A stretch of 64,000 nucleotides of DNA from an uncultured Mucilaginibacter sp. GTDB taxonomy: Bacteria > Bacteroidota > Bacteroidia > Sphingobacteriales > Sphingobacteriaceae. Under the pieces are notes generated by a model. The model worked only from the letters and a program-made list of their open reading frames with translations, did no database searches and was not told the origin of the DNA. The position numbers were made by a program, and so were the translations under genes. The stretch covers positions 62,001-126,000 of the forward strand of contig CAIPFE010000009.1 in the NCBI GenBank assembly GCA_903864275.1, in the 5' to 3' direction. Positions 1 through 9,358 of this stretch are shown here, piece after piece. How positions within the stretch are numbered: the stretch's first letter is position 1; every line of letters begins with the position of its first letter.

Positions 1-1134
1 GATCAATAGCATAAAAGCGAAAAAAAGAAGGTCTTTTTTCTTTAAGGAAATGTTAAAGCCGACAACAAGTGTCGCCAGGTAAATGGCCAGGCCTATAATA
101 CCCGATTTTAACAGGAAGCTAAGGTACTGGCTGTGTGCATTAAGCCTGAACAGATACGAGTTATATAGCTTTTTATTAAAGAAACTTTCCTGCAAAAGGC
201 CGATCTCTGAACCAGCGCCATAACCGATTACGGGTGCTTTGGCAATTAACCCGATTGCTACGTTCCACCTCGCTAAACGGCCATCTTCAATTTCACCGAT
301 TGATTGTTTTGCCATATCCTGCCTTAATTCGGTTACGAACCGTTCCCTTAAAGTCCCTGAATTTAAAATGCCAATAACCAATAGAACAGAAAAAGAAGCT
401 GCGGCTATTAAAAACTTTAAACGGGCAGCACCTTTCAATAAGAACCAGGGCAGGGCTATATTTATGACAATTAAAAGCACTACGAAAATTGATTTTGAGC
501 TCAGCTGGATAAGCCCTGCGGTAAGTATACCGCTGCAGGCTAAATAAAACAGCCTGGTATAACGTGATTGTTCCTTTATTAAAACATATAACATATAAAC
601 CAGCGCCAGCATCACCTGCATCGAAAAAAATGTGGCATGCATGTCAATGGGCTCCGAAAAATTGTGATTGGTAAACGCGCCTGAAAACAAAGTTTTAAAA
701 GGTAACTTGTAGTACCTTATAGTGATAATAGCATCAAAATACAGGTAAACAATAGTTGCCGTACAAACAAGTGCAAACGTCAGTAATAATTGCGGCCGGT
801 ATTTTTTTACATCAAGCGGGTTAAGGCAAAACAACAAAGGAAAAAAGAAAATAGTAATTTGTTTTCCCCACTCATGAAAAGCTTCGGGGTAATTTATGGT
901 ATAAATGGTACTCAATATCGTTACAAAGAATACCGACTGCAATACTAATGTCCTTAATGTAAATACCGGTTTAAGTGTGTTTTTATTAAGATGTATAAGT
1001 GTATGAATGGAGAGGCTTATCAGGATAAGATGACTATAAAACATGTCGAAGGGCAGGCTGGCCATTAACAGCATCAAATGATAATAGCTTATCTTATTGG
1101 CTAAACTATCCTTTATTTGAAACAACCCGCTCAT
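1..1134 (-). CDS. O-antigen ligase-like polytopic membrane protein (3' part outside window)
   Basis: This frame starts at an ATG at 1134 and stays open to the left edge, so the C-terminus is missing. About 378 residues are visible. It consists of many hydrophobic segments with short loops, and near the edge carries a motif reading IGYGAGSE followed by a segment containing NAHSQYL. That pattern is typical of the Wzy_C loop of O-antigen ligases and polymerases, where a conserved His lies in the large periplasmic loop. The expected role is transfer or polymerisation of an undecaprenyl-linked glycan at the periplasmic face. Its start overlaps the end of the upstream glycosyltransferase by 29 bp, so the two are probably translationally coupled. 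Ligase versus polymerase cannot be decided here because another Wzy-like gene lies in the same cluster. Confidence 0.8.
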   Translation of the reverse strand, partial: MSGLFQIKDSLANKISYYHLMLLMASLPFDMFYSHLILISLSIHTLIHLNKNTLKPVFTLRTLVLQSVFFVTILSTIYTINYPEAFHEWGKQITIFFFPLLFCLNPLDVKKYRPQLLLTFALVCTATIVYLYFDAIITIRYYKLPFKTLFSGAFTNHNFSEPIDMHATFFSMQVMLALVYMLYVLIKEQSRYTRLFYLACSGILTAGLIQLSSKSIFVVLLIVINIALPWFLLKGAARLKFLIAAASFSVLLVIGILNSGTLRERFVTELRQDMAKQSIGEIEDGRLARWNVAIGLIAKAPVIGYGAGSEIGLLQESFFNKKLYNSYLFRLNAHSQYLSFLLKSGIIGLAIYLATLVVGFNISLKKKDLLFFAFMLLI

Positions 1135-3352
1135 GATTTGAATTATGATGACAGTTTATAATAAACTCCTCGTACTGGTCAACTATTTTTTCCCAGTTAA
1201 ACTGATATTTTATTTTATGAAGATTATTGCTCACCATAACCTTCTCGGTTTCCTTTCGCTGAACCGTTTCAACAATGTTGCGGACCTCGTTTGCATTTGA
1301 AAAATAGAAAGCATCAGTGTTCAATACCGATTTATTGAACGGGTTATTGTGTGCCGCAATTAATGCCTCGCTTGCCATAGCCTCTAATAATGACGGATTA
1401 GTGCCCCCCACGCTGTGCCCATGAAAATACACGTATGAGTTATTTTGCAATGCCCGCACTTTGCCCGTTTCAAAAATCGACCCTTTAAACTCGATGCGTT
1501 CGTCGTTTTTAAATTTGTGGGTAATAAATTTTCCAAACCTGTTGCCTGTATCTCCCAATACCTTAAACTTTTTTGGCGAGTTGCTGTTGTTGAAACCTTC
1601 GAGGATAGTTTCAATGTTATTTTCAGGCTCCATGCGGGCCATCAATAAAAAGTAATCTTCCTTAATCGCATCGCTGTTATCCACCTGTTCACGTTCCTCT
1701 TCCGAAAACAGGTCGGCCCCGTATGGGATATATTTACTGTTGATGTTGTATTTTTCGCCCAGGTATGATTTGATAATCAGTGAGTCGGAAATATAGAACT
1801 GGCTATATTTTACCGCGAGTTTTTCAGCATATTTTAAAAACTGCTGTACATTTTTTGAGTACTTTGATCTTTTCCATTCCAGCCCGTCCATATTGGTGAT
1901 AATGGTGCTTTTTGCCGGGTAAAGCTTCCCCCAAATGGAGCTGCTGGTATAGCCCATCATTAAAACCACATCAAATTTTCTTTTTCTTGCATCCATCAGG
2001 CAGTTAAGGTCGTACACAAACTGCCCTGCTGTTCCTACCAGGTATTCGGGATCATAACAATGGATTATTTCTACGCCGTTCCAGCTATTTTCTGTATAAG
2101 GGTGGTTATGTGAATTATAAACGCTTACCGCATGCCCCCTTTTAACCAAACCTTCCGATACATATTCCGAAATATGCTCAAAACCGCCATAATGGTTCGG
2201 GATACCCCTGGTACCCAATATGGCCACCTTTAATTTAGTGCCCCGGTTAATAATGGATATCCCCTGGTTTGTAGGATTTATTCCTGTTACTTTGCGGTAT
2301 GCCTTCAATGTTTGTATCGCCGCCTGTTTCCAGGTGTACTGCGTCAATATTTTTTTACGCAGCTTTTCATCAAATGCAGCCGAACTTGCTTTCTCTACCG
2401 CCGAGCGTATATTTTCGGGGCTCAAAGGGTCGCAGTAAAAAGCATCGTTACCAAAATATTCCCGCGTATCCCCTTTATCGGTGACCACAATATTGCAGCC
2501 CATTACTGCGGCTTCCAGGGAACTTAGCCCGGTTGTTTCAAACCAGCTAGGCAGTATATGCACTTCTGCTTTTTGGTACCAGGCAATCAATTGATCCTGT
2601 GAAATATGATCTATGAAACTTACGTTATCCGCTGCGATTTTGCGGCACTCCTGGTAATAGCCCTGCTGGTTGGGCGCATGAGCACCGATCATCACTAACC
2701 GGAACTTTGTATTATTTAAAGCCCTGATCAGGTTCAATTGATTTTTTATTCCTTCGATCCGGGCCACGCAAAGCACCAGGTGCTCGTCTTTTTTTAATTG
2801 CGGATCATATTGAAACAGGTTGGGATCAACGCCGTTGGGCACTATCAAATGTTCAGCGTTACATGGATAAGCTTGTAAAAGCCGCCCGTATTCGGATGCA
2901 GAATTGGGAAGGATCATTTTTGCCTCCTGCAATATTTCTATGATGCTTTTGCGCTGCCCCCTCCATAAGTAGTCCCGGCTTGCTAGTTTGTCACGTCCCA
3001 GTATCCAGCGGGCCATGGTTTTCAGGTATTCAATCGTATCGGCGGCTAAATAGCCGAATAATGCGCCTATGCCCTTACGGTGATGTTTATCGTAACCGGT
3101 GTAATCGCATAATATGGTGGAAACAACAAAGGGCTTTTTTGCTTTTTTGCTGTGGTAAAGTATATCGGCGGGCCTCGTAATATTAAAAAAATGCAGGAGG
3201 TCGTACTGATCATAGTCAATATTTGCATCCGATAGTAATATTTCTGCATCAACCCCGAGTTGAACCAATTGCCGGGCCGTTTGCGCAACCTGAACGGTAT
3301 CCCCGCCGGGAACACTGTATAATGTCGCTCTTGTTATTAATGCTGCCTTCAT
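1106..3352 (-). CDS. Fused double glycosyltransferase (GT4 + DUF1972/GT)
   Basis: The 748-residue protein holds two complete GT-B units in one frame. Residues ~1–365 form a GT4-type enzyme with the usual C-half motif E-x7-E (ETTGLSSLEA). After a short linker at ~366–373 a second unit begins with KVAILGTRGIPNHYGGFE, the signature N-terminus of DUF1972 rhamnosyl/glycosyltransferases, and runs to the end. Each half is about the length of a free-standing glycosyltransferase, so this is a gene fusion rather than one long domain. The two activities probably add successive sugars to a lipid-linked glycan in the cytoplasm. The start (ATG, MKAALITRATLY) is followed directly by the GGDT loop expected in GT4 enzymes. 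Donor and acceptor sugars cannot be told from sequence. Confidence 0.9.
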   Translation of the reverse strand: MKAALITRATLYSVPGGDTVQVAQTARQLVQLGVDAEILLSDANIDYDQYDLLHFFNITRPADILYHSKKAKKPFVVSTILCDYTGYDKHHRKGIGALFGYLAADTIEYLKTMARWILGRDKLASRDYLWRGQRKSIIEILQEAKMILPNSASEYGRLLQAYPCNAEHLIVPNGVDPNLFQYDPQLKKDEHLVLCVARIEGIKNQLNLIRALNNTKFRLVMIGAHAPNQQGYYQECRKIAADNVSFIDHISQDQLIAWYQKAEVHILPSWFETTGLSSLEAAVMGCNIVVTDKGDTREYFGNDAFYCDPLSPENIRSAVEKASSAAFDEKLRKKILTQYTWKQAAIQTLKAYRKVTGINPTNQGISIINRGTKLKVAILGTRGIPNHYGGFEHISEYVSEGLVKRGHAVSVYNSHNHPYTENSWNGVEIIHCYDPEYLVGTAGQFVYDLNCLMDARKRKFDVVLMMGYTSSSIWGKLYPAKSTIITNMDGLEWKRSKYSKNVQQFLKYAEKLAVKYSQFYISDSLIIKSYLGEKYNINSKYIPYGADLFSEEEREQVDNSDAIKEDYFLLMARMEPENNIETILEGFNNSNSPKKFKVLGDTGNRFGKFITHKFKNDERIEFKGSIFETGKVRALQNNSYVYFHGHSVGGTNPSLLEAMASEALIAAHNNPFNKSVLNTDAFYFSNANEVRNIVETVQRKETEKVMVSNNLHKIKYQFNWEKIVDQYEEFIINCHHNSNHERVVSNKG

Positions 3353-3375
3353 GATCTTTTCGTTTTCACTGTTAA

Positions 3376-4338
3376 TTACAATCCGTTAAGGTTAAATTTA
3401 TGCAGCCAGCCAATGAACCGTTCCGGGAAATAGCTCGCCGTATACAAAAGGTAATTGTCAAAGCGTAAAGGGTGCAGGGTGATCGCCCTGACAACATTTG
3501 AGCGCGCTTTTTCAGGCTGATAATTATTGACCAGGAACTTTTTGCAGCATAAAGCATGGTAAGCCCCTTCTTTTATTTTAGCAGAATTCTGCTTTCGCCT
3601 GATCTGGTATAATTCAAGCCCCTCGGCTTCCGTAATGCTGCGCCTTTTCAGTGTTGCATATTTTATGGAGCGGAATTTCCTCGTGTGCCATTTTTCGTCG
3701 ATGGTTACTGATTCAGGGTTAAGCCTTACTTTTATTAGCCTTTGTGAAAGGTTGCAGGCCTTTTGGTTTTTCAAGATATTAACCCATAAAAAATGATCTT
3801 CGTAAGTATAGGCGTGCTCATTATAGCCGCCATTATTTACAATTACTTCCTTTTTATAAAATACGCAGGAGTGAATAAAAGGGCATACCGAATATTTCAA
3901 TTGCTGTATTTCTTCGTTGAGGTGCCCTTGCGGGTGATGCGTAAAAATATAGTGGCCCTCAGCATCAATATAGTCAGCTGCCGAGCCTATTACGCTGTAT
4001 TCCGGGTAAGTTGTTATAAAATCATATTGTATTTTTAGCCTGTTGGGATAACATACATCGTCAGCGTCGAACCTCGCGATATAATCGGCCCTGGCGATAT
4101 TCAGCCCGGTATTCAAAGCCGAGGCAACCCCTTTGTTATCCTGGTTAATGAGCACTATGCGGGGATCTTTAAAGCTCCGCACAATTTTTTCGGTATTATC
4201 CGTCGATCCGTCATTGATGATCAGCAGCTCAAAATCCTTAAATGACTGATCCAATATCGATTTTATTGCTTCATCAATATATTTACCTGCATTATATGCA
4301 GGCATTAAAACGGTGATCTTTGGATTATTTATGTTCAT
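3376..4338 (-). CDS. GT2-family glycosyltransferase
   Basis: This 320-residue protein is a GT-A fold family 2 glycosyltransferase. It opens with ITVLMPAYNAGKYIDEAI, followed by the nucleotide-binding NDGSTDNT motif and the metal-binding ARFDADD (DxD) motif at about residues 88–95. The C-terminal third is less conserved and probably selects the acceptor. No transmembrane segment is evident, so it should act on a lipid-linked acceptor at the cytoplasmic membrane face. Its ATG overlaps the stop of the upstream membrane protein by 4 bp (ATGA), and it ends only 23 bp before the fused glycosyltransferase. This places it inside the polysaccharide operon. Confidence 0.9.
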   Translation of the reverse strand: MNINNPKITVLMPAYNAGKYIDEAIKSILDQSFKDFELLIINDGSTDNTEKIVRSFKDPRIVLINQDNKGVASALNTGLNIARADYIARFDADDVCYPNRLKIQYDFITTYPEYSVIGSAADYIDAEGHYIFTHHPQGHLNEEIQQLKYSVCPFIHSCVFYKKEVIVNNGGYNEHAYTYEDHFLWVNILKNQKACNLSQRLIKVRLNPESVTIDEKWHTRKFRSIKYATLKRRSITEAEGLELYQIRRKQNSAKIKEGAYHALCCKKFLVNNYQPEKARSNVVRAITLHPLRFDNYLLYTASYFPERFIGWLHKFNLNGL

Positions 4339-5975
4339 ACATTCACAGGTTCGGGGTAAGTAGTTTCTTTAATATTGAGCAATAACAGCAATTCAAAAAA
4401 TACAATTACTGATAATTGCTCGAACCAGTAATCAAGAAAAAATGCACCAAGCATTATTATCAGCAATGGTATCCCGTAAGTAAGGTGCTTATAATGTTTG
4501 GCGAAAAATCCCACGTAAAAAACGATGAAAGCCACCAACCCTAACAATCCGTATTCCGCCACTACCTGGTCATAAACAGAATACGGGCTGTTGATAAAGG
4601 AATGCAACTCGGGCTGCTTGCTGAAAAAATTCAAATAAAGATCAAGATGGTTTTTAAGGAATTCTTTACTGATGTATGCAAAATGGTAAGGGTAGCCGCC
4701 TGCAAATCCCAGCGCGGTGGCGCGGAAAGCAAGTTTCGACGAAAAATTGCCCATACCATCCCCTGCAATTATTTTAACAGGGTCATCGCGGAAAAAATTT
4801 GCAGTTTGCAGTACCCCGGTAACCTTTCCGGGCACACCCAGTTTGAATTGATTTTGCCCTGATATCGGGAGCTTGGTCCTGTTGTTATCAATGAATGTTA
4901 ATAGCTGTTTCTCTTCGGGAGTAGCTTCAATCGTACTTAGATTGGAGAGTTTATTATTGTTGGGCCCGCCAATAAGTATCCTTCCCCCATCAGTTTTAGG
5001 AATAGATGCCGCGACAGGGGAAACCGGCGTAAGTGTTTCTTTTTTATTCAGTTCGTACTTAACACTATCCAAATATTTTGTTGCAAACTGGCGCTTTTGC
5101 CCTTCAGCGGCGGGCATTCTGTCAGGCTTTTTGGCGCTTGGGTTGTCGTCGGTATTTTTATAGGAATAAATTATGTTTTTAACGGTCTTGATAACATAAT
5201 TGTCATTTTGAGGAGATACTTTTGCCATAAAAACGACCAGGAACATGAAGCAGGCTGCGATAAGGCTTTTTTGATCTTTACTGCTTTTAAACAGGAACAA
5301 AAACAAAAATATTGCCGGCAAAACGATGTTCATAAAATTGCACCCGGTAAGCAACAAAACAGCCATGCAAACAAGCATCATTACCGGTTTTTTTCGCATT
5401 AGAAAATAAATTACCCCGAACGTGCTTAAAACGGCGTTCGTTGTTGAGGTGTCAAAGGTCAATCCCCTGATATAATCGCCTGTACCAATAAAATACTTTT
5501 GATATTCGCCCTGGTACCGGTAAGGATTAAGGGCGCCGGTTTCCCATACAATATGGGCAATGTTGAAAAACGACAGCACGGCATTGACGACAAAAAAAAC
5601 CAGTATTGTATTGTGAATAGTTTCTGTGTCGTTGTTTTCAACCGACAGCTTTACCTGGTGTATAGCTAAGATGCACAGCAGCCAAAAAACCATGCCGGTA
5701 AAAAAGACCAAAAAGTAGGAAGGGTTTGCATAGCTGATGTTAATGAAGAGGGCGACAAAAGCGATTGCTATGATCAGCAGATAAAAAAGCGGCAGCCTTG
5801 AATTTTTAAAGCTGAACCCAAACCTGAAATTGAACCGTAGTAAATAAATCACAATAATCGCCGGAATTTTTACTGCCAGCTTTACATTTAAAAAAAGCAT
5901 TAAAAACAACAGAAGTTTCCAATCTATTTTATTTAGTGTTCTTTTAATATTAAGCCAGGCAAAATTGTAAGTCAT
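4335..5975 (-). CDS. Wzy-like polysaccharide polymerase, polytopic membrane protein
   Basis: About 546 residues with some ten hydrophobic segments and one large hydrophilic loop in the middle (roughly residues 265–450), the topology of O-antigen polymerases. The short motif GDGMGNFSSK in the loop resembles the GxG stretch seen before the periplasmic loop of Wzy/ligase proteins. A position between a flippase and glycosyltransferases supports polymerisation of repeat units in the periplasm. The frame also offers a TTG at 5984, but the ATG at 5975 gives the more usual start. Sequence conservation in Wzy proteins is poor, so the call rests on topology and neighbours. Confidence 0.7.
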   Translation of the reverse strand: MTYNFAWLNIKRTLNKIDWKLLLFLMLFLNVKLAVKIPAIIVIYLLRFNFRFGFSFKNSRLPLFYLLIIAIAFVALFINISYANPSYFLVFFTGMVFWLLCILAIHQVKLSVENNDTETIHNTILVFFVVNAVLSFFNIAHIVWETGALNPYRYQGEYQKYFIGTGDYIRGLTFDTSTTNAVLSTFGVIYFLMRKKPVMMLVCMAVLLLTGCNFMNIVLPAIFLFLFLFKSSKDQKSLIAACFMFLVVFMAKVSPQNDNYVIKTVKNIIYSYKNTDDNPSAKKPDRMPAAEGQKRQFATKYLDSVKYELNKKETLTPVSPVAASIPKTDGGRILIGGPNNNKLSNLSTIEATPEEKQLLTFIDNNRTKLPISGQNQFKLGVPGKVTGVLQTANFFRDDPVKIIAGDGMGNFSSKLAFRATALGFAGGYPYHFAYISKEFLKNHLDLYLNFFSKQPELHSFINSPYSVYDQVVAEYGLLGLVAFIVFYVGFFAKHYKHLTYGIPLLIIMLGAFFLDYWFEQLSVIVFFELLLLLNIKETTYPEPVNV

Positions 5976-6085
5976 GTTTTGCAATTAACGGGCATAAGGA
6001 TACAGGTTTAATGACACTGAACTCCAGAGGAGTTACGGCTCGAAAATTGAAAGGGTTGCCTGCAAAGCGTCGAAATACAGCTATT

Positions 6086-7504
6086 TTACCAATTAAAAAG
6101 GTGTTTTAAATATTTACGGTCGGATAGCCTGGCCTGTTGTGTAATAAAGACTGTTATCAGATAAAAAGCGATCGCAGCGGGAGCCATAAGCCGGTTATCC
6201 GGGAAAAGGAATTTTGAAAGAAACCCGCTTACTAATGCTGCTAGAGTACAGGCAACTAGAGGTTGCCAAACGTTTGCGAGTTCATCAATATCATTCTTTT
6301 TTATATAGTAAATAGTTTGGGTAAGACAGGCGGCCAGGAAAGCTAATGCCGCGCCCTCATTTTTTAGAAACGGGATGAGTAAAATATCGCCAATTACATT
6401 TACTAAAAAGGTGATGATGAAAGAGGTAAGGATCATTTTTAAGCGCCCCTGCGCAAAGTATATCGTCCATAAAAAGTTATTCAAATACAGCAGAGGCATG
6501 CATAAGGATAAAATGAAAATTGTTTTTACGTTTATCAAACCATATTTACCGGCTGTTAACCCATCAATAACCGGGCTCCAGCATAAATTTAACAATAAAC
6601 CTATAAATGCGGCTACTATCAGTTCTGCCCTCAGTAAAAATTTCAGTTCTGCAACCCTGTTATCCTTCTGCTGAAATAGTTTTGTAAAAAATGGGATAAG
6701 CAAGGGGGCTATAGCCAGCAGGGGCAATGTGGATATTTCGAAAATCTTGTAAGCAAAGCTATATTCCGCCAGCTTAACTGCCGATACCATAAAGCCTATA
6801 AATATCCAGTCAAACCGCGCTAATGCCGAAGTGATCAAAACAACCCCAGTTTGCGGCAGCGATTCGCGAAGCAATTGGAAATAATTTATCTTGTCCCATT
6901 TTATGGTTAACGGGATTTTCGTTGACCGGGCGAATAGGTAAGTACAAAATAATAGCTCAGTTACATCGCCAATTATAAATATTATAATGATGTTAAGTAA
7001 AGTCAGTCTATGCAGCAACGCAAAGACGATAAGGCCCAGGCATCGCAAGAGGTTTGATATTACCGACATATAAGCCAACAGCTTAAACCGTTCCATCCCA
7101 TTGGCCGCCTGTTTAAACGGGGTCGAGAAAAAGATCATCAGCTTACCAATACCAATTAATAACAGGATACTGTACAGTTGATCAGGTTGGGGGAACAGTG
7201 CTGCGTCTAAAAGCAGCAGCCCGTAAAAAACAAGGCCGGTTACAATAACATGGAAAATGTAAATTGAAAGCAGGGACCGGATATCTGCGCCAGCGGCTAT
7301 CTTTTTTATGACGAGCTGATCAATACCAAAAGATAAAATGTTAAAAACAGCCAGTAAAATAGCTAATGAAAGATTTATTTGTCCGAAACTGTTTTTGTCG
7401 AGCCCGGTTGATAACACATAAAATATCCCGAGCCCTAATAGCTGGTTAACAATAAGCTGGATGGTATTTACCGACAGGTTTTGGATCAGTCTTCTCTTAA
7501 CCAT
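6086..7504 (-). CDS. Oligosaccharide flippase family protein (Wzx-like, MOP superfamily)
   Basis: The 472-residue protein is almost wholly hydrophobic, with about 12–14 transmembrane segments. It begins MVKRRLIQNLSVNTIQLIVNQL, a typical start of polysaccharide-export Wzx/RfbX proteins, with the usual positively charged pre-TM1 segment. Members of this family flip undecaprenyl-diphosphate-linked oligosaccharide units from the cytoplasmic to the periplasmic leaflet. It sits between a GT2 gene and the Wzy-like gene, which fits a Wzx/Wzy-dependent pathway. A related MOP transporter role such as peptidoglycan lipid II export is much less likely in this context. Confidence 0.85.
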   Translation of the reverse strand: MVKRRLIQNLSVNTIQLIVNQLLGLGIFYVLSTGLDKNSFGQINLSLAILLAVFNILSFGIDQLVIKKIAAGADIRSLLSIYIFHVIVTGLVFYGLLLLDAALFPQPDQLYSILLLIGIGKLMIFFSTPFKQAANGMERFKLLAYMSVISNLLRCLGLIVFALLHRLTLLNIIIIFIIGDVTELLFCTYLFARSTKIPLTIKWDKINYFQLLRESLPQTGVVLITSALARFDWIFIGFMVSAVKLAEYSFAYKIFEISTLPLLAIAPLLIPFFTKLFQQKDNRVAELKFLLRAELIVAAFIGLLLNLCWSPVIDGLTAGKYGLINVKTIFILSLCMPLLYLNNFLWTIYFAQGRLKMILTSFIITFLVNVIGDILLIPFLKNEGAALAFLAACLTQTIYYIKKNDIDELANVWQPLVACTLAALVSGFLSKFLFPDNRLMAPAAIAFYLITVFITQQARLSDRKYLKHLFNW

Positions 7505-7555
7505 TGGCAGGATTATAGTGGAGTAGTTTACACAGGTAATGAAGGTTAAAAATAA

Positions 7556-8353
7556 TCAATATTCCACAACAAAGCTATCCTGCACTACCTGTTTTTTGTC
7601 GGGCATGTTTTCCATTTGACTTAGGTACCGGTATTTACGATTAGTGTTTTTTGCGTTGGTTTTTGCTATATGCCAGCCTTCGGGGCCATCCAAAAAGCCC
7701 AGGTAAACAATATAGTTTTTAATAAAACCAAAAAGCGGCGAGATATAAAGCTTAACAGCATTTACCCTTTTACCTATGTTAAAATATTTTTTAGCGCTAA
7801 GTTTTGCGTAATAAAGCCCTTTGCTGTCGTATTCATTCACATCCTTTACCGAATAATGATGCAGGCGCCCCTTGATCTTTTTTACCTGTATGTTATCCGG
7901 CAGTATTAGTGTTTCGTGCACCATGGTTTCCGACCATTTTACCAGGTCCCTGTTAAACAGCCGGATATGATGGTCCCTCCCCCAACTGCCGAACCGGATA
8001 GGTTTTTTTCCAAAATAAGTCCTGAATTTAATATCATAAACGGTGGCCGGGTTATTAAATTCTAATTGGTGCAACGCGCGTACCAGCTCATCATCCGGTA
8101 CTTCGTCCGCATCAATGCTTAATATCCAATTATATCTTGCTGCTTCAATCCCCTTATTTTTATTGGCCCCATATCCCTCCCAGTTTTTTTTATAAACCCT
8201 GCAACCGTAGGTAGCGGCAATATCCAACGTTTCGTCGGTGCTGCCATTGTCTATCACAACAATATCGTCGGTGATCAGCCTTGACATTTGAACACAACTG
8301 GCTATTATATCAGCCTCGTTTTTAGTGATTATAACAATAGAAACCGGAACCAT
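7556..8353 (-). CDS. GT2-family glycosyltransferase, WaaE/KdtX-like
   Basis: The 265 residues form a compact GT-A enzyme. It begins PVSIVIITKNEADIIASCV, has VIDNGSTDET, and carries ILSIDADEVPDDEL, the acidic metal-binding motif typical of the WaaE/KdtX subgroup that modifies lipopolysaccharide core. The C-terminal region shows the subgroup's HHY and YYAKLSAKKYF-type motifs. It is the first gene of the minus-strand polysaccharide operon, 52 bp upstream of the flippase. The sugar transferred is not predictable; in the family it is often a glucose added to inner core. Confidence 0.85.
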   Translation of the reverse strand: MVPVSIVIITKNEADIIASCVQMSRLITDDIVVIDNGSTDETLDIAATYGCRVYKKNWEGYGANKNKGIEAARYNWILSIDADEVPDDELVRALHQLEFNNPATVYDIKFRTYFGKKPIRFGSWGRDHHIRLFNRDLVKWSETMVHETLILPDNIQVKKIKGRLHHYSVKDVNEYDSKGLYYAKLSAKKYFNIGKRVNAVKLYISPLFGFIKNYIVYLGFLDGPEGWHIAKTNAKNTNRKYRYLSQMENMPDKKQVVQDSFVVEY

Positions 8354-8713
8354 TTGTTAATTATTTATGGCCCCAAAGAGCCGTGTATTTGTCTATAATA
8401 CCGTTTGTTTGCCCGCGAGGGTTGCCTTATGGGATAAATTATTTAGACCATAGACCATGGTCGATGGTCCATAGTTTTTTTGTCCATAGTCATAATTCAT
8501 GGTCGGTGGATTTATGATAAAAAAAGGAACCAACTGAGAGCCATTGTCTATGGACTATGGACCATGGACTACCAACTAATTTAATGGCCTGATAATCAAA
8601 CAACTACAAACTATTTACACTTTTTTAAAACAATTAGGCAACCTTTGTACTAAAGATAACGTGTAACCATAAACTAAGGTGGAATTAACGAAAGCTAACC
8701 GGATATAACCCAT
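8354..8713. repeat. Divergent intergenic region with clustered CCATAG/CTATGG palindromes
   Basis: This 360-bp region separates the minus-strand polysaccharide operon from the plus-strand sigma factor gene. Between 8446 and 8571 the hexamers CCATAG, CTATGG and CCATGG recur about eight times in both orientations. The left block (8446–8475) is largely complementary to the right block (8547–8571), giving a possible stem of about 25 bp with a 70-bp loop that itself contains further copies. No gene is visible. The segment probably also holds the promoters of both flanking operons, but I could not place a clear -33/-7 pair. Confidence 0.6.
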
Positions 8714-9358
8714 ATGGGAGAAGAAGAGTTACGTCAACTGATCAGGGGCTGTATTAAACAGGACAGAAAATGTCAGAAATTGCTGTATAAAGCATTTTAT
8801 GGGTTTTCTATGGGTATATGCCTGCGGTACGCAGGCAACAGGGACGAAGCTGCGGAGGTAATGAACCAGGGGTTTTTCAAAGTTTTTACACATATAGAAA
8901 GTTACGATATAACCCGGCCATTTAAGGCGTGGCTGGGAAAGATCATGATGAATGTTTCTATTGATTTTTACAGGGCGAACCTAAAAATGGCTTACACCGA
9001 AGACCTTGATAGCGCAGAACATATAAGTGACGGGGATCTGTCCGACAAAAACCTGCATTACAATGATCTTCTGGTAATGGTACAGCGGCTTCCGAAAGCT
9101 TACAGAACCGTATTTAACCTTTTTGCCGTTGACGGATATTCGCATGAAGAGATTGCTTCTATGCTGAATATAAATATCGGCACATCAAAGTCAAATTTGC
9201 ACAAAGCACGGCAAAAGCTTAAACGAATGATATTGGAGGCAGACCGGCCTCCAAAAAACGCTAACTATAACCACGGCACAGACTATGATAACTCTATCGT
9301 AGCTATTGAAGCTACAAAGATGAATGGGGTATTTTTAAATAAAGGTATTAGAAAATGA
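8714..9358 (+). CDS. ECF-family RNA polymerase sigma factor
   Basis: The 214-residue protein has the two conserved regions of extracytoplasmic-function sigma factors. Region 2 (residues ~20–95) binds core polymerase and the -10 element and contains FKAWLGKIMMNVSIDFYR. Region 4 (~125–175) has an HTH with YSHEEIASMLNINIGTSKSNLHKARQKLK, and the usual PKAYRTVFNLF leads into it. The C-terminal 35 residues are variable. Its stop overlaps the start of the next gene by 4 bp, so the two are co-translated, as is common for an ECF sigma with a membrane-bound regulator in Bacteroidota. The signal and target promoters are unknown. Confidence 0.92.
   Translation: MGEEELRQLIRGCIKQDRKCQKLLYKAFYGFSMGICLRYAGNRDEAAEVMNQGFFKVFTHIESYDITRPFKAWLGKIMMNVSIDFYRANLKMAYTEDLDSAEHISDGDLSDKNLHYNDLLVMVQRLPKAYRTVFNLFAVDGYSHEEIASMLNINIGTSKSNLHKARQKLKRMILEADRPPKNANYNHGTDYDNSIVAIEATKMNGVFLNKGIRK

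Noticed and set aside
239..547. 102-codon plus-strand frame at the left end
   Set aside because: It is antisense to the O-antigen ligase-like gene, which is open across the whole region.
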